From: Mycobacterium sp. DL440
GTDB taxonomy: Bacteria; Actinomycetota; Actinomycetes; Mycobacteriales; Mycobacteriaceae
Reading direction: 5' to 3'
DNA: 64,000 nt
Assembly (NCBI RefSeq): GCF_011745145.1
Contig: NZ_CP050191.1
Location: 4,847,433-4,911,432 of the forward strand
Of the stretch, positions 62,682 through 64,000 are shown one piece after another. The notes under the pieces are model-generated. The model worked only from the letters and a program-made list of their open reading frames with translations. It was not told where the DNA came from and did not search any database. The translations under genes were made by a program, and so were the position numbers. The number at the start of each line of letters is the position of its first letter. Position 1 is the stretch's first letter.

Positions 62682-63773
62682 GTGAGTATCCGTCTGCGCC
62701 CCGAAATGGCCGACCTCCCGGCGTACGCACCAGGCAAAACAGTTCCAGGCGCAATCAAGATCGCGAGCAACGAAACCGTGCATCCGCCGCTTCCCAGCGT
62801 GCGCGAGGCGATCCTCAAAGCCACCGAGAACATCAACCGCTATCCCGACAACGGATACCTTGACCTGCGCGAACACCTGGCCAAACACTTGCAGGGCGGA
62901 GCCTTCGCAGCCGAAAATATTTCCGTGGGCTGCGGTTCGGTGAGCTTGTGCCAGCAGTTGATACAAATCACATCCACGGTCGGCGACGAAGTCGTGTTCG
63001 GGTGGCGCAGTTTCGAGATCTATCCGCTGCAGATCCGCACCGCCGGCGCGACGGGCGTCCCGGTGCCGTTGCGTGACGAGACTCACGATCTCGACGCCAT
63101 GCTCGCGGCCATCACCGACCGCACCCGGCTGATCTTCGTCTGCAACCCGAACAACCCGACCAGCACCGTGGTCGAACCCGAGGCGCTGGCCCGGTTCGTG
63201 GCGGCGGTGCCCGACGACATCCTGATCGTGCTCGACGAGGCCTACGTGGAGTACATCCGCGACGGGCTGCTGCCCGACAGCCTCGGCCTGGTCCGGTCGC
63301 ACCGCAACGTGGTTGTTCTGCGCACCTTCTCGAAGGCCTACGGACTGGCCGGCCTGCGGGTCGGGTACGCCGTGGCCGATCCTGAGATCGTGACCGCGCT
63401 GGGCAAGGTCTACGTGCCGTTCAGTGCGACGAGCCTGTCCCAGGTCGCGGCCATCGCCTGCCTGGATGCCGCCGACGAACTCCTGGCCCGCACCGACGCC
63501 GTCGTCGCCGAGCGCATCCGCGTCAGCGCGGCCCTGCGTGACGCGGGATTCGAGCTCCCGCCCTCACAGGCCAACTTCGTCTGGTTGCCGTTGGCCGAAC
63601 GCACGTTGGACTTCGTGGCCAGGGCCGCCGACAACCGCATCATCGTGCGCCCGTACGGTGAGGACGGCGTGCGGGTCACCATCGGGGCCCCACACGAGAA
63701 CGACGCCTTTCTGGAGTTCGCCCGGGGCTGGATCGCGGGTGACGCCGGGACTCGGACAGGAGAGACCAAGTGA
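62682..63773 (+). CDS. Histidinol-phosphate/aromatic aminotransferase (HisC2/Pat-type)
   Basis: A 363-residue fold-type I aminotransferase. Conserved IASNETVHPPLPSV (the NE/NP anchor), NPNNPT (155-160), DEAYVEY (185-191), the PLP lysine Lys218 in TFSKAYGLAG and RVGYA. This subgroup (Rv3772, hisC2/pat) transfers amino groups to phenylpyruvate or hydroxyphenylpyruvate as well as histidinol phosphate. The GTG at 62682 follows TATTCT (62670-62675) by 7 nt, so the mRNA may be leaderless. Its stop overlaps the next GTG. Confidence 0.9.
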   Translation: MSIRLRPEMADLPAYAPGKTVPGAIKIASNETVHPPLPSVREAILKATENINRYPDNGYLDLREHLAKHLQGGAFAAENISVGCGSVSLCQQLIQITSTVGDEVVFGWRSFEIYPLQIRTAGATGVPVPLRDETHDLDAMLAAITDRTRLIFVCNPNNPTSTVVEPEALARFVAAVPDDILIVLDEAYVEYIRDGLLPDSLGLVRSHRNVVVLRTFSKAYGLAGLRVGYAVADPEIVTALGKVYVPFSATSLSQVAAIACLDAADELLARTDAVVAERIRVSAALRDAGFELPPSQANFVWLPLAERTLDFVARAADNRIIVRPYGEDGVRVTIGAPHENDAFLEFARGWIAGDAGTRTGETK

Positions 63774-64000
63774 GCGACGCACGCGGCACGTTCGACGGAT
63801 TCGTCAGCCGCGAGGGGCAGATCCCCGACGCCGAACTCGACGCGTTCTGGGCGCTGCTACGGCCCGCCGGTGTCGACTTCATGCTCGGCGAGTGGAAGGG
63901 CGGCGAGTTCCAGACCGGGCACAAGGCCAACGGATTCATGAACCGGCTCAACTGGTTCGGTAAGACATTCCGCTCGGCCGCCGAGGCCCAGCCGCTCGTC
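63770..64000 (+). CDS. GXWXG / DUF4334-family protein (partial, cut by window end)
   Basis: The visible 77 residues contain DAFWALLRPAGVDFMLGEWKGGEF, where GEWKGGEF is the GXWXG motif, then GHKANGFMNRLNWFGKTFRSAAEAQPLV, typical of the DUF4334 lipocalin-like family. GTG start overlaps the aminotransferase stop with AGGAGA upstream, so they are co-expressed. Function is unknown. Confidence 0.8.
   Translation, partial: MSDARGTFDGFVSREGQIPDAELDAFWALLRPAGVDFMLGEWKGGEFQTGHKANGFMNRLNWFGKTFRSAAEAQPLV

Overview
The window is about 67-69% GC, is tightly packed (no stretch over 300 bases lacks a gene) and reads as chromosome of a fast-growing mycobacterium (Mycolicibacterium / M. smegmatis-like). Evidence: LpqH lipoproteins, a Prim-PolC/LigC cluster with two ligases, a WS/DGAT (Tgs2-type) acyltransferase, a PE-PPE-domain hydrolase, proXVWZ next to tyrA and tadA, and the ffs / tRNA-Ser / Rv3723-like block. 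From memory of M. tuberculosis gene order, the backbone is roughly collinear with Rv3722c to Rv3772. Accessory genes are inserted between backbone blocks. No insertion sequence, phage, CRISPR array or rRNA was seen.

0-17 kb: partial AspC-type aminotransferase, SRP RNA, tRNA-Ser(GGA), Rv3723-like membrane protein, PepA-like secreted protease, a PucR regulator beside a D-amino-acid-oxidase-like flavoprotein, a Gre-factor-like protein, a glycosyltransferase/TetR pair, Prim-PolC with two LigC-type ligases, a large LuxR (LAL) regulator, a carboxylesterase and GluQRS.

17-34 kb: polar amino-acid ABC importer with a fused binding protein and permease, TetR plus HpnE-like flavoprotein with a perfect operator, CoA-transferase, MFS exporter, Tgt (with GluQRS a possible queuosine pathway), two LpqH-family lipoproteins around a haloalkane-dehalogenase-like hydrolase, PE-PPE hydrolase, penicillin-binding lipoprotein, fatty-acid desaturase/TetR pair, and a string of small envelope and stress-type proteins (CsbD-like, DUF6131-like and others).

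34-47 kb, the most accessory stretch: a compact B12-dependent diol dehydratase (fused large-medium subunit, short small subunit, reactivase) behind a WS/DGAT acyltransferase, then a divergent, tightly overlapped operon. That operon encodes a membrane protein, a cyclooxygenase/alpha-dioxygenase-like haem peroxidase, two unrecognised proteins, a DyP-type peroxidase and a decayed DoxX-like gene. It is my best candidate for an undescribed system. A TetR/methyltransferase pair with palindromic operators follows.

47-64 kb: tRNA-Ser(CGA), tadA and its partner, tyrA, a glycolipid-binding-domain protein, the proXVWZ osmoprotectant importer, LapA-domain protein, phosphotransferase, histidine phosphatase, SDR, alkylsulfatase, an imine-reductase-like gene beside a decayed paralogue under a divergent HxlR regulator, a metallophosphoesterase, two small proteins, tRNA-Arg(ACG), tRNA-Ser(GCT), hisC2/pat-type aminotransferase, and the start of a GXWXG/DUF4334 protein.
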